From Lentisphaeria bacterium (GTDB taxonomy: Bacteria; Verrucomicrobiota; Lentisphaeria; Victivallales; Victivallaceae): a stretch of DNA of 64,000 nucleotides. The notes beneath the pieces were generated by a model. The model had not been told where the DNA came from. It worked only from the letters and a program-made list of their open reading frames with translations, and ran no database searches. Numbering within the stretch: position 1 is the first letter of the stretch; each line of letters opens with the position of its first letter. The stretch lies in NCBI GenBank assembly GCA_900768515.1, contig CAAGDG010000097.1:1-64000 (forward strand), read 5' to 3'. Of this stretch, positions 53,300-61,443 are shown one piece after another. The position numbers were made by a program, and so were the translations under genes.

Positions 53300-53322
53300 T
53301 TGATATTTGTAAAAATCAATGA
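53289..53322. promoter_or_regulatory. Direct repeats, probable AraC-type operator
   Basis: Two identical 10-base copies of AAATCAATGA lie at 53289-53298 and 53313-53322, offset 24 bases (about two helical turns). One covers the GH51 -35 and the other lies between the -35 and -10 of the AraC gene. Paired direct repeats are the usual AraC-family binding pattern. Confidence 0.55.
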
Positions 53323-53328
53323 TATTTT
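53300..53328 (+). promoter_or_regulatory. Promoter of the second AraC-type regulator
   Basis: TTGATA (53300-53305), a 17-base spacer and TATTTT (53323-53328) lie 39 bases before the start codon. Confidence 0.55.
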
Positions 53329-53367
53329 TGTACAAAATGATTTTCTGACTTTTAAGGGAAGGCGGAG

Positions 53368-54180
53368 ATGGACGAAATTTCCTTTTTCCGTGCCGGATGC
53401 AATTGCCTGAGGCGGACAGACCGCCGGCACTCCCACAGCGGCTGTGAATTGCTGTATGTGACATCCGGGAGATGCCTGCTTCTGTTTCCGGGCGGAGTCG
53501 AACTGGCCGGAAAAGAGGGGGATGTGTTCTGGATTCCGCCTTGTACGCCCCATGAACGGCGCAATCCGGTCGAGTGCAGGACATTTTACGTGGTTTACGA
53601 ACAGACCGGCGTCTTTTCAGACGTCGGTCCGCGCCGGATTGAAACCGGCGGCGATCCTCTGGTCCGTCAATGGTTTGCCAACCTGAACGAATTGAACAAC
53701 TCCTGCGAACCGGAACAGGCCGGCGCCCTGATCCGGGCCCTGCTGCTGCGTCTTGAACGGATGGAGCGGAGGGAACGTGCATTCGAGATGCTTCATCCCG
53801 TCCTGCGGCGTGCCTGCGATTATCTTGACTCGCACTGCTCCCGGGAGATCTCCATCGGAGAGCTGGCTGTCCTCTCCGGCGCCAGCCGGAGTCACCTCAA
53901 TGCGTTGTTCCGGCGGAGGTTCGGTTTCGGTCCGCAGCGTTATCTGGCCGATTTGCGCATGCGCCTTGCCCGGCGGTTGCTGCGGAATCCGGAATCCACC
54001 GTTGCCGAGGCGGCGGAACAATGCGGATTCCGCGATGTTCACTACTTTTCCCGCTGTTTCAAAGCGTTTCACGGCATTTCGCCCGGGCTTTACCGCCGCG
54101 CCCCCTCCCGCTTTGTCGATGTGGAGAACTTCCGCTCCGTCGGCGCTGCACATCCGGAACCTTCCTCCGCGGAATCATGA
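53368..54180 (+). CDS. AraC family transcriptional regulator
   Basis: 270 residues. An N-terminal cupin sensor (about 18-90) shows RRHSHSGCELLYVTSGRC and the GDVFWIPPCTPHERR strand pair. The C-terminal AraC double helix-turn-helix (about 145-250) has SIGELAVLSGASRSHLNALF and TVAEAAEQCGFRDVHYFSRC, then FKAFHGISPGLYRR. It is divergent from the GH51 gene, sharing a short AT-rich control region with direct repeats, so local control of arabinose-polymer use is likely. GGAAGGCGGAG is the ribosome site. Confidence 0.93.
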   Translation: MDEISFFRAGCNCLRRTDRRHSHSGCELLYVTSGRCLLLFPGGVELAGKEGDVFWIPPCTPHERRNPVECRTFYVVYEQTGVFSDVGPRRIETGGDPLVRQWFANLNELNNSCEPEQAGALIRALLLRLERMERRERAFEMLHPVLRRACDYLDSHCSREISIGELAVLSGASRSHLNALFRRRFGFGPQRYLADLRMRLARRLLRNPESTVAEAAEQCGFRDVHYFSRCFKAFHGISPGLYRRAPSRFVDVENFRSVGAAHPEPSSAES

Positions 54181-54270
54181 CGATTCCGGATTCTCCGGAA
54201 TCCTTCGGTGGTCTTGGCACGGGCCTGAACATCGCGCGCAATCTTGCGGGGCAAAAGAAAATTTTCAGAA

Positions 54271-54288
54271 AATTAGCCATAGCTAATT
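54271..54288. promoter_or_regulatory. DtxR-like operator, distal copy
   Basis: A perfect 7-bp inverted repeat AATTAGC-CATA-GCTAATT. Its right arm overlaps the -35 of the promoter for the DUF3793 gene, a position suited to repression. The symmetry and TTAG/CTAA cores resemble operators of metal-dependent DtxR/IdeR-type repressors; the regulator itself is not in the window. Confidence 0.6.
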
Positions 54289-54315
54289 GATTTTGTCTTT
54301 TTTTATGGATATATT
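54287..54315 (+). promoter_or_regulatory. Promoter of the DUF3793 gene
   Basis: TTGATT (54287-54292), a 17-base spacer and TATATT (54310-54315) give a leader of about 120 bases. Confidence 0.65.
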
Positions 54316-54409
54316 ACTTCCGGATCTTGGAGAGGGGGTCGCGGTCCGTTCAAGTTCGACGATGTCGGAGGGCGGAGGACGCAATTCGACCGGATTTTTT
54401 TAAAACATG

Positions 54410-54427
54410 AATTAGTTTAAGCTAATT
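54410..54427. promoter_or_regulatory. DtxR-like operator, proximal copy
   Basis: AATTAGT-TTAA-GCTAATT, the same 18-base site with one mismatched arm position, ends four bases before the ribosome site of the DUF3793 gene. Start-to-start spacing to the distal copy is 139 bases. Confidence 0.6.
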
Positions 54428-54440
54428 AAAAGGAGGGGAG

Positions 54441-55064
54441 ATGTTTTGCCAGGATCATCGAAAGGAGCTTCTGCGTTTCCTGTTGATCAAGACGGCGGCG
54501 GTACGGCGCGGTGAGAAGCCGGCGGAGCTGCTGCGGGTGCCTCAATGTTACCGGAGAACACTCGGTGACGGCGGGCGGGAGTTTTGCCTTCGCCAACGGG
54601 AGGTCCTGCGGTTTCTCCGGTTGGAATTCCGGATTCTCAAACGCGAACCGCACAGTGCGCTGGTGCTTTTCCATGCGCCGGAGGCGTTGCGGAAGGTGCT
54701 GGCGGAACGGGCGGTCAGAGGATTTCTGAGCCGGCGCGGCTATCCTTCCGGCCCGGATATTGATCCGGTGCTGGCCCGGCTGGAGTCGGAATTTGCCGCC
54801 GGGGGATTTCCGCATGAAATCGGGGTGTTTCTCGGATATCCGCTGAAGGATGTCGCCGGATTTCTGCACCGGGAACAGCTCCGTCCGGTCTGCCGGGGGG
54901 ACTGGCAGGTGTTCGGAAATCCGGAGCGTTCGCTGCGGCTGATGCGCCGCTACCGGTTCTGGGAAAGCTTCGCCGCCCGGATCATCGGGGAGTGCCGCGA
55001 TCTCGAAAGCTGTCTGGAACGGATCGCCGCCGCTCCGGCGCCCGCGGAAGTGGCGGTGCTCTGA
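54441..55064 (+). CDS. DUF3793 family protein
   Basis: 207 residues, soluble, function unknown. The family signature FPHEIGVFLGYPLKDVAGF lies at about 123-141, followed by CRGDWQVFGNPERSLRLMRRY. DUF3793 genes occur in anaerobes and often sit among iron-uptake or flavodoxin genes; here it stands alone, but two copies of a metal-repressor-like operator flank its promoter and leader. The ATG follows AGGAGGGGAG with only four bases between AGGAGG and the start, which is short. No metal-binding cluster is obvious (Cys residues at 3, 36, 49 and 151 and near the end are dispersed). Confidence 0.85.
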   Translation: MFCQDHRKELLRFLLIKTAAVRRGEKPAELLRVPQCYRRTLGDGGREFCLRQREVLRFLRLEFRILKREPHSALVLFHAPEALRKVLAERAVRGFLSRRGYPSGPDIDPVLARLESEFAAGGFPHEIGVFLGYPLKDVAGFLHREQLRPVCRGDWQVFGNPERSLRLMRRYRFWESFAARIIGECRDLESCLERIAAAPAPAEVAVL

Positions 55065-55192
55065 CTGCGGAACGGTGCCGTCCGCCTCCTGCTTTGCGCT
55101 CCCTGTTCAAACCGGATTTGCGAAACCGGGAGCCAGAGCGCCTGCCGATCCGCCGGGGGAGAAAGATTTTTGACAATTTTTCGCCGGTCATT

Positions 55193-55210
55193 CCGGTTTT
55201 TCAAAACCGG
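55193..55210. repeat. Short palindrome upstream of the hypothetical gene
   Basis: CCGGTTTT-TC-AAAACCGG, a perfect 8-bp dyad, lies 17 bases after a perfect TTGACA hexamer (55170-55175), exactly where a -10 element would be expected but is not seen. Confidence 0.45.
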
Positions 55211-55281
55211 GGAGTGGAAAAAGTATCGGGATGATGGTATGTTAAGACAGATCGGAACCCGAACCGGAAGGCGGCGGAAAC

Positions 55282-56124
55282 ATGGACGAAGAATTCGAAC
55301 TGGATCTGTTCAATTATCAGCAGAGCACGGAATTGGAAAAGCCGGCGCCCGCCGCTTCGCCGCGCCGGCTCCGCCCGCAGGAGCTTCAGCAGCTGGCGCT
55401 CGGTTTTCTCTGTTCTCTGGGGCCGGAGGCGGTGGCGCTTCAGGTGCCGGCCCGTTTCCGGAAATACCAGGTCGCGGCCGCCGGATTCTGGCGCGGCGAG
55501 AGCGGTCGCGGGCGTGAGGTTTCGCGGACCGCGGTAGTGGTGGTTTACGAGCGGTTCGAACACTGTTTTGCCGAGTGTGCCGACCGGGATGCGCAGCTGG
55601 CCGCGATTCACGGACTCCGGGCGGAGAAGGAGCAACTGGAGGCGGAGATCCGGATTCGGGAGCCGGAGCTGGGTGCGACCGATGATCTGTTTGCGGAGTT
55701 CCGCAGCTGGAATTATGCCGGGAGCCGCAACCCGGAGTACCAGAAGTTGCGCCGTCGGCTGGAGAAGCTTCAGCATTCGCTGCATCAGGGGAGCCGGCTG
55801 GAACACATCCGGCGGACCGGCGTGGCGGACCTCTGCTATCTGGCGGTGCCGGCCGGACTGGTTGCGCCGGACGAGATCGCGGCGGGCTGGGGACTGGTCT
55901 ATCTGCATACGGACCGTACCTTCGAACTGGTCCGGGAGGCGGAGCCGCAGATGATCGCGACACCGGCCGGGCGCCGGATGCTGGCGCAGAATATCGCGGT
56001 TGCGGCAGCCCGCGCGGTCTGTTTTTCCGCGGGGGTGGACCGGCTGCGTTCCGGAGAAATCGGATTCCGGAGGCCGCCGCACCGCCGGAGCCGGCTTCCC
56101 GGCGGCGGTAAAATTGTGAAATAA
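55282..56124 (+). CDS. Hypothetical protein, possible degenerate MmcB/PDDEXK-like
   Basis: 280 residues, no firm family. An acidic start (MDEEFELDLFNYQQ) is followed by a low-complexity linker, then a domain from about 32: ELQQLALGFLCSLGPEAVALQVPARFRKYQVAAAGFW. A coiled stretch (about 112-175) carries LRAEKEQLEAEIRIREPEL and EKLQHSLHQ. Then DLCYLAVPAGLVAPDEIAAGWGLVYLHTDR resembles a strand pattern seen in MmcB-like nuclease-fold proteins, but the usual E-x-K catalytic pair is not obvious. The C-terminus is Arg-rich. The gene lies 110 bases upstream of rpmA where rplU would usually be. Confidence 0.6.
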   Translation: MDEEFELDLFNYQQSTELEKPAPAASPRRLRPQELQQLALGFLCSLGPEAVALQVPARFRKYQVAAAGFWRGESGRGREVSRTAVVVVYERFEHCFAECADRDAQLAAIHGLRAEKEQLEAEIRIREPELGATDDLFAEFRSWNYAGSRNPEYQKLRRRLEKLQHSLHQGSRLEHIRRTGVADLCYLAVPAGLVAPDEIAAGWGLVYLHTDRTFELVREAEPQMIATPAGRRMLAQNIAVAAARAVCFSAGVDRLRSGEIGFRRPPHRRSRLPGGGKIVK

Positions 56125-56138
56125 CCGTCTGAAACAGC

Positions 56139-56166
56139 TTGCATTTCGGGGAAAGCATGCTACATT
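56139..56166 (+). promoter_or_regulatory. Promoter of rpmA
   Basis: TTGCAT (56139-56144), a 16-base spacer and TACATT (56161-56166) lie about 68 bases before the start codon. Confidence 0.5.
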
Positions 56167-56233
56167 AATCATTCGACGATAGTTGATTTGTGTGTGCGAA
56201 ACAAAGGTTTAACGATAGAAACGAGGGATTATC

Positions 56234-56488
56234 ATGGCACATAAAAAAGGACAGTCGAGCAGCCGGAACGGACGCGACAGTCAACCGAAATTTCTGGGAA
56301 TCAAAGCGTTCGGCGGCGAGGAAGTCTCCGCCGGCTCGATCATCGTGCGCCAGCGCGGCACCCGTTTCAAGCCGGGCCGGAATGTCGGCTGCGGTCGCGA
56401 TTTCACGCTCTTCGCGCTCTGCGACGGCACGGTCGAGTTTGTCAAGGAACAGCGCAAAGTCAACATCGTTCCGGTTGCCGCCAACTGA
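56234..56488 (+). CDS. rpmA: 50S ribosomal protein L27
   Basis: 84 residues. The mature N-terminus [16 protein letters not shown] is as in most Gram-negatives, without the cleavable extension found in Firmicutes. Core blocks are [35 protein letters not shown] and [15 protein letters not shown]27 reaches the peptidyl-transferase centre with its N-terminus. It is followed by a terminator and then obg; the usual partner gene rplU is not upstream. Confidence 0.97.
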   Translation: MAHKKGQSSSRNGRDSQPKFLGIKAFGGEEVSAGSIIVRQRGTRFKPGRNVGCGRDFTLFALCDGTVEFVKEQRKVNIVPVAAN

Positions 56489-56515
56489 GGCGGGTCGGAA
56501 TCGTTTGTCCGCAGG

Positions 56516-56548
56516 AAGCCCCGGGAAGTTCGTTCTCGGGGCTTTTTT
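56516..56548 (+). terminator. Intrinsic terminator between rpmA and obg
   Basis: An 8-bp stem AAGCCCCG/CGGGGCTT (56516-56523 with 56537-56544) is followed by a T run (T at 56543-56548). It suggests that obg is transcribed partly by read-through or from its own start. Confidence 0.8.
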
Positions 56549-56611
56549 GCCGAAAGGGATCCGGCGCGGATGCTCCGGAGAATGGAATGCAGGCAGAGGA
56601 GAAGAGCAGTT

Positions 56612-57628
56612 ATGTTTGTCGACAAGGCGACGATCACCGTCAAAGGCGGTGACGGCGGGAACGGCTGCTGCAGTTTTCACCGGGAGAAGTTCATTCCGCG
56701 GGGCGGTCCGGATGGCGGTGACGGCGGCGGCGGCGGCAATGTGATTCTGGAGGCGGCCGAGAGTGAGCAGAGTCTGGCCGCGTTGATCTACAATCGCCGC
56801 TACGCGGCCCGGAACGGCCCGCCCGGGAAGGGGGCCAACATGCACGGGCGCAAGGCTCCGGACGTGATTTTGAAGGTTCCCGTGGGGACGGTTGTGACTG
56901 ACAGCCGCACCGGGGAAGCGGTGGCCGACATGGATGTTTCCGGCAAACAGGTGATTGTGGCGCGGGGCGGTCGGGGCGGCCGGGGAAATCCCCGGTTTGC
57001 GACCAGCACCAACCGGGCGCCGCGGGAGTGGGAGCCGGGGGAACCGGGCGAGGAGCGCGAGCTTTTTCTGGAACTTAAAACGATTGCGGATGTCGGTCTG
57101 GTCGGCTACCCGAACGCCGGGAAATCGACGCTGATCCGGGCGCTTTCCGCGGCGCGTCCGAAAGTGGCTCCCTATCCGTTCACGACGCTGCACCCGGTGG
57201 TCGGAGTGATCGAATACCCGGATTACGGGCGGCTCACGGTCGCGGATATTCCGGGGTTGATCGATGGGGCGCACGACAATGTCGGGCTGGGCCATTCGTT
57301 TCTCCGGCACATCGAGCGGACGGTGGTGCTCGCCTTCGTGCTGGACATGGCCGGCTGCGATGGACGGGTTCCCTGGGAGGATCTCCGTCATCTGCGCGAC
57401 GAGCTGGAGCTTTACATGAAAGGGCTTTCGAAGCGGCCGGCGCTGATCGTGGCGAACAAGATGGATCTTCCCGGCAGTGAGGAGAACCTTGAACTTCTGC
57501 GGGCCGAACTGGCCAGCGAAGTGATCGACATCATTCCGGTGAAGGCTGCCGAAGGGGAGCTGGGCGATCTCAAGGCGAAGTTGCGCGAGATGGTCGAGGC
57601 GCGCCGGAATTCGAAGTTCGATTTCTGA
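56612..57628 (+). CDS. obg: GTPase Obg
   Basis: An essential ribosome-assembly and stress GTPase of 338 residues. The start at 56612 was chosen because it gives the conserved [18 protein letters not shown] and follows AGGAGAAG. The N-terminal glycine-rich Obg fold (about 1-158) is followed by the G domain: G1 GYPNAGKST (165-173), G3 DIPGLIDGA and G4 NKMDLP. The C-terminal extension of some Obg proteins is absent, and the protein ends with a short Lys/Arg tail. It lies after rpmA as in many bacteria, but with a terminator between them. Confidence 0.97.
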   Translation: MFVDKATITVKGGDGGNGCCSFHREKFIPRGGPDGGDGGGGGNVILEAAESEQSLAALIYNRRYAARNGPPGKGANMHGRKAPDVILKVPVGTVVTDSRTGEAVADMDVSGKQVIVARGGRGGRGNPRFATSTNRAPREWEPGEPGEERELFLELKTIADVGLVGYPNAGKSTLIRALSAARPKVAPYPFTTLHPVVGVIEYPDYGRLTVADIPGLIDGAHDNVGLGHSFLRHIERTVVLAFVLDMAGCDGRVPWEDLRHLRDELELYMKGLSKRPALIVANKMDLPGSEENLELLRAELASEVIDIIPVKAAEGELGDLKAKLREMVEARRNSKFDF

Positions 57629-57647
57629 AATTCCGCGTTGTGCGGCG

Positions 57648-57678
57648 GGGCGGATCCGATTGCGGGTCCGCCCGTCTT
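57648..57678 (+). terminator. Weak terminator after obg
   Basis: A 9-bp stem GGGCGGATC/GGTCCGCCC (57648-57656 with 57665-57673, one G-T pair) is followed by GTCTTATTT. It separates obg from a convergent gene. Confidence 0.5.
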
Positions 57679-57706
57679 ATTTCTCGCTCCGGAAGCCGGC
57701 TGCCGC

Positions 57707-59170
57707 TCAGACCCGTATCGGGGGCACCGACCAGGCGTGGCAGTTGCTGTTGACGACCGGATCGCCGTAGGGCGAAAACTCCGGTCGGTCGGCGGGAAAC
57801 ACTTCGGGGAAGGTGTCGAGTCCGGCTTCGGCCATCGGACCCCAGTACTCCCGGATCAGCCGGATGGCTTCGGTGTCCGCTCCCACGCTGCGCAGGGCCT
57901 GGACCATCTGGTTGCAGAGGTAGGGGCAGCCGGGGCCGACCGCCTCCGGAGCGGCGATGGCGGTCATCAGGGCGCGCCGTCCCTCTTCCGGGGGGAGTGC
58001 TCCGGCCAGAACCATCCAGATCTGGGAGGCCCAGGAGAACTGCCGCTCCGGGCCGCTGAGAAAGACCCCCCGCGCGGTGTCGAAACAATTTCGGATTGCC
58101 CACGTTTTCAGCCGTTTCGCCGCCGGAATGCAGAAAGCGGCCTCCGGCTCCCGGCCCAGGATCCGGGCAAGTTCGACTGTCCGTCGCAGGGCGAAAAGCG
58201 TGATTCCCGTGGCTGCCGTTGTGCGGTGAAGTTCCGGTTTCCAGTCGAAAAAGAGCCAGAGTTTGCCCTTGTTGCGGAATTCTCCTCCGGAGTCGAATTC
58301 ATCGAGCAGCAGTTCGCTCTGGCGTCGGGCGACCGGCCAGAGTTCCGCGGCGGTGGATTCATCGCCGGTCACTTCGAGGTAGGAGAGCAGCACGTCCGGA
58401 TAGAGGGCGGCGTAGTCGAAAACCTGACTGGAAGCTGTTGGTTTCGGATCGTCGAAGAGGGCGCCGGGGACCCGTCCGTCGGGCGCGGCGGTCGCCGCAA
58501 AGAGGTAGAGACAGCGTCTGACCAGGTCGAAGTTCCGGAAGGTCTTGTAGTTGACCGCAGCTTCGATTCGGAGGTCCCCCAGCCAGAGGCGGCGGTCGCG
58601 TTTCGGGCCGTCTTCGAAGACCCGCTGCATGCAGGCCGCGAGGGTGCGGCATCCGATCCGGTCGATCTTCCGGTCGAGTTCGGACCCGGCGGCGAGGGGT
58701 GTTAGCCGGGTCCAGTCCGCGCTGGTCCGGGTGATGGCGGTGACCGATTCGATGCTGAAATTGCTGCATTCGGAATGGTGTTCGACGGCGAGTTCCAGAT
58801 ACCGGAACGCATATCGCCGGGGGAGACGCACCGTTTCCGGCGGGTTGTCCAGAACCAGGATTCCATCCTGGAGCCAGCCTCTGCCGAGAGTGCCGTCATA
58901 GCTGTCGAAATCCCGGTCGAGTTCGTATCGGGTCTCCGCGAGCTTGAACCGAAGCCGCAGCGGCGCGTCGGGGTGGCTGAAGAAGCGGAGCCGCAGTTCG
59001 ACTTCGCCGACGCAGTACTCTTCGAAGTCGAACTGGAAACGCCAGTTGCGTGGAAGTTTCCGGTGGAGCGCCCCTGACGGCGGCGCGGGCGGAGAGACGC
59101 GACGCTCAAAGAGCGTCGGTTCCAGCTCCTGTGCGGTGCGGATAAAACGGGCGCGAAGGTCGGAAAACAT
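57707..59170 (-). CDS. GH78-like six-hairpin glycosidase
   Basis: 487 residues; the start at 59170 has GGAGG upstream. A lectin-like N-terminal part (about 1-145) shows FQFDFEEYCVGEVELRLRFFSH. The helical-barrel domain from about 160 matches GH78-type alpha-rhamnosidase-like proteins: RRLWLGDLRIEAAVNYKTF, then YLFAATAAPDGRVPGALFDDP and YAALYPDVLLSYLEVTGD. The Glu and Asp of the usual rhamnosidase DxxxRxE block are only partly kept, so the specificity may differ. No signal peptide is seen. It is shorter than the GH78 at 26405 and only distantly similar. It stands alone, convergent with obg. Confidence 0.65.
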   Translation of the reverse strand: MFSDLRARFIRTAQELEPTLFERRVSPPAPPSGALHRKLPRNWRFQFDFEEYCVGEVELRLRFFSHPDAPLRLRFKLAETRYELDRDFDSYDGTLGRGWLQDGILVLDNPPETVRLPRRYAFRYLELAVEHHSECSNFSIESVTAITRTSADWTRLTPLAAGSELDRKIDRIGCRTLAACMQRVFEDGPKRDRRLWLGDLRIEAAVNYKTFRNFDLVRRCLYLFAATAAPDGRVPGALFDDPKPTASSQVFDYAALYPDVLLSYLEVTGDESTAAELWPVARRQSELLLDEFDSGGEFRNKGKLWLFFDWKPELHRTTAATGITLFALRRTVELARILGREPEAAFCIPAAKRLKTWAIRNCFDTARGVFLSGPERQFSWASQIWMVLAGALPPEEGRRALMTAIAAPEAVGPGCPYLCNQMVQALRSVGADTEAIRLIREYWGPMAEAGLDTFPEVFPADRPEFSPYGDPVVNSNCHAWSVPPIRV

Positions 59171-59297
59171 GCGGTTCCTCCAATTGGTTGTACGGGGATG
59201 GAACGCCGCGGAACGGGATCGCGGTGGTTCCGCGGCGTCCATTTGGAATACGATAACCGATTTCCGCCGGTGTTGCAACAGTTTCAGGGGATGAATT

Positions 59298-61004
59298 TCA
59301 AAATTTATCCGGTTCCCGTTGCCGCATTCCCCGGTTCAGCGCGGCCGCGATGGCGCGGATCGCCGCAAAGTTGATGTTGCGGTGGATTCCGACGCCGTGG
59401 ACGACCGGCTCCCCTGGAGCGAACCGGAGACCGATGAAGGCGGCGGCCTGCGCGTCGACCCCTTTCCCGAGCGCATGTTCCGAGTAACTTTCCAGCTGAA
59501 ACGACGGAATCGCCCGGCAGCGGCGGAGAGCGGCGGCGGTCGCTTCGATCGGTCCGCCGCCGGTTCCGATCACGGCGTAGACGGCGCCGTCGACCTTGAG
59601 TGTCAGTTCCACGCCGGTCTGGTCCGGGCCGGCGGGGGCGGGACGTTGAATCCGGAAGTCGGAGATTTCGATCGTTCCGGCGGGTTCGACGAACTCCCTG
59701 AGGAAGATTCGATAGAGATCCCGCGGGGCGAGTTCCCCGCCGCACTTTTCCGCCTCGCGCTGGATAGTGCGTGCGACCTCCGGCTGAAGATCTTTCGGGA
59801 GCACGATGCCGTAGACATTTTCGAGTACGTAGGCGACGCCCCCCTTGCCGGACTGGCTGTTGATCCGGATCAGTCCGTCGTAGCTGCGGCCGATGTCGGC
59901 GGGGTCGAGATGGAGGTAGGGAATCTTCCAGCCCTGCTGAAAATATTCGGAAACAGCTTCGCGCTGCAGCATCCCCTTGCGGATCGCATCCTGATGGGTG
60001 CCGGAGAAGGCGGTGAAGACCAGTTCTCCGGCGTAGGGCCAGCGCGGATAGACCTTGATGTCGGAGACCGTCTCGATGAATTCGACGATTTCCGGAAGCC
60101 GGGAGAAGTCCACTCCGGGATCGACGCCGCGCGACTTGAGGTTCAGAGCGAAGGTGACGAGATCCATGTTGCCGGTCCGCTCCCCATGGCCGCAGAGGGT
60201 TCCTTCGACCCGTTCGGCTCCGGCGAGAACCGCCAGTTCCGCGGCGGCGACCGCGCATCCCTGGTCGTTGTGGGTGTGGATGCTGAGCATGGTGTCGTCC
60301 ATTCCGGAGTAGTCGCGGGTGAAGCGTTCGATCATGTCGGCGTATTCGTTGGGAGGACGCCGCTCGACGGTGGCCGGGAGGTTCAGGATGAAGTTCTCCT
60401 TGCCGGGGCGTCCCCAGGCGTCCCGGACCACCTCCGCGAGGGTGACGATCTCCGGAACGCGGCTGTCGCTGAACTCCTCGGGGGAAAATTCATAGGCGCA
60501 TCGCTCGTAGAGTCCGGCGTTCCGGAGCGCTTCGACGATCATGCGGGTTCCCTCGACCGCCATCGACCGGATCTCCGCCGCGCTCTTGTGGAAGACGAAT
60601 CTGCGGTGCAGTTCGCTGGTCGCGACATAGGCGTGGACCACCGCCCGCCGGACGCCGGCAATCGACTGGATGGTCCGTTCGATCAGATCCTGCCGGGCGG
60701 CGGTGAAGACCACGATCCGGACGTGTTCCGGGATCAACCGTTCTTCGATCAGGCGGCGGACGAATTCAAACTCTTCGCTGCTGGCGGCCGGAAATCCGAC
60801 CTCGATTTCGGAAAATCCGATGGCGGTCAGCATCTTGAAATAGCGGATCTTGGTTTCGACGTTCATCGGTCTGGCGAAAGCCTGGTTGCCGTCTCTGAGG
60901 TCGACCGGAACCCAGCGCGGTGCGCGGGTGATCCGGCGGGTCGGCCAGATCCGGTTTTCAATTTCGACGGCTTCCGGGTAACGGTACTTGGGGTAGTCTT
61001 TCAT
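59298..61004 (-). CDS. leuA: 2-isopropylmalate synthase
   Basis: Condenses acetyl-CoA with 2-oxoisovalerate, the first committed step of leucine synthesis. 568 residues, the longer LeuA type. The barrel starts VDLRDGNQAFARPM (the catalytic Arg and metal Asp in LRDGNQ). HTHNDQGCAVAAAEL supplies metal His residues and GTLCGHGERTGNMDL is the second signature. The C-terminal leucine-binding regulatory domain (about 430-565) includes VIGTGGGPIEATAAAL, so feedback by leucine is expected. A leucine-rich leader peptide and a stable alternative RNA stem lie upstream, which indicates attenuation control. Confidence 0.96.
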   Translation of the reverse strand: MKDYPKYRYPEAVEIENRIWPTRRITRAPRWVPVDLRDGNQAFARPMNVETKIRYFKMLTAIGFSEIEVGFPAASSEEFEFVRRLIEERLIPEHVRIVVFTAARQDLIERTIQSIAGVRRAVVHAYVATSELHRRFVFHKSAAEIRSMAVEGTRMIVEALRNAGLYERCAYEFSPEEFSDSRVPEIVTLAEVVRDAWGRPGKENFILNLPATVERRPPNEYADMIERFTRDYSGMDDTMLSIHTHNDQGCAVAAAELAVLAGAERVEGTLCGHGERTGNMDLVTFALNLKSRGVDPGVDFSRLPEIVEFIETVSDIKVYPRWPYAGELVFTAFSGTHQDAIRKGMLQREAVSEYFQQGWKIPYLHLDPADIGRSYDGLIRINSQSGKGGVAYVLENVYGIVLPKDLQPEVARTIQREAEKCGGELAPRDLYRIFLREFVEPAGTIEISDFRIQRPAPAGPDQTGVELTLKVDGAVYAVIGTGGGPIEATAAALRRCRAIPSFQLESYSEHALGKGVDAQAAAFIGLRFAPGEPVVHGVGIHRNINFAAIRAIAAALNRGMRQREPDKF

Positions 61005-61126
61005 TTTTCAATCTCCATGAATGTGAAATGGTCTGGTTGCTTCGAGTTCGGGAATGGAGCACGCCTGACCACTACCAGGAGAGCGGGACGGGATACGCCG
61101 GACGCGGACAGGCGGAAACTCCTGCT

Positions 61127-61197
61127 GCGCCGATTCGGCCGGAAAGAGGGGAAATGCGCGGACTGCGGAACTCCGACTTCTCAGGCCAAATCGGCGC
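61127..61197 (-). promoter_or_regulatory. Leader RNA stem overlapping the leu leader peptide
   Basis: On the minus strand the last codons of the leader peptide (61184-61197) pair with a downstream segment (61127-61140) over 14 bases without a bulge, with one U-G pair. The 43-base interval can form a smaller CGGA/TCCG hairpin. A ribosome moving through or stalled on the Leu codons would decide whether this stem forms. No T-rich terminator is seen after it, so the output may be Rho-dependent or translational. Confidence 0.6.
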
Positions 61198-61297
61198 CGG
61201 TAAGTCGCAGCAGTCCGGGAAGGAGCACGGGCGAGGAAACACTCCGGCCGGGACGGCCGTCCTCACGGGTTTCCTGCGGTTGCCAAATGTGTTTCAT
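61181..61297 (-). CDS. Leucine-rich leader peptide for leuA (leuL-like)
   Basis: A short open frame of 38 codons plus stop, starting ATG at 61297 with an AGGAAGG site nine bases upstream. The C-terminal 15 residues read VLLPGLLRLTGADLA, six of them leucine, and the frame ends TTG GCC TGA. It lies on the same strand between the leuA promoter and leuA, exactly where leuL lies in enterobacteria, and its 3' end is part of a 14-bp RNA stem. It would sense charged tRNA-Leu by ribosome stalling. The first half is Arg/Gly/Pro-rich. It is inferred from sequence only. Confidence 0.65.
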   Translation of the reverse strand: MKHIWQPQETREDGRPGRSVSSPVLLPGLLRLTGADLA

Positions 61298-61324
61298 CGT
61301 ATCATCCTTCCTGATCTTCGTGTT

Positions 61325-61353
61325 ACAATAGCACGCTTCTCTGGAAAAGGCAA
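61325..61353 (-). promoter_or_regulatory. Promoter of the leu leader and leuA
   Basis: On the minus strand there is TTGCCT (61348-61353), a 17-base spacer and TATTGT (61325-61330). The start would be near 61318, just before the leader ribosome site. A second TTGTTG-17-TATTAT pair lies further upstream. Confidence 0.55.
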
Positions 61354-61403
61354 ATCGGATTTCAAAAAAATAATAATAATTCCTGATTTTAGCAACAAGG
61401 GGC

Positions 61404-61443
61404 GAAAAAAGCGCCGTCCCGTTCCGGCAGGAAGAGACGGCGC
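61404..61443 (-). terminator. Intrinsic terminator of the glutaminase-A-like gene
   Basis: On the minus strand a 10-bp GCGCCGTCTC/GGGACGGCGC stem (one U-G pair, 61434-61443 with 61411-61420) is followed by six T. Confidence 0.88.

Noticed and set aside
61005..61126. T-rich attenuator terminator between the leu leader stem and leuA
   Set aside because: No stem followed by a T run was found on the minus strand, so a classic Rho-independent attenuator is not claimed.
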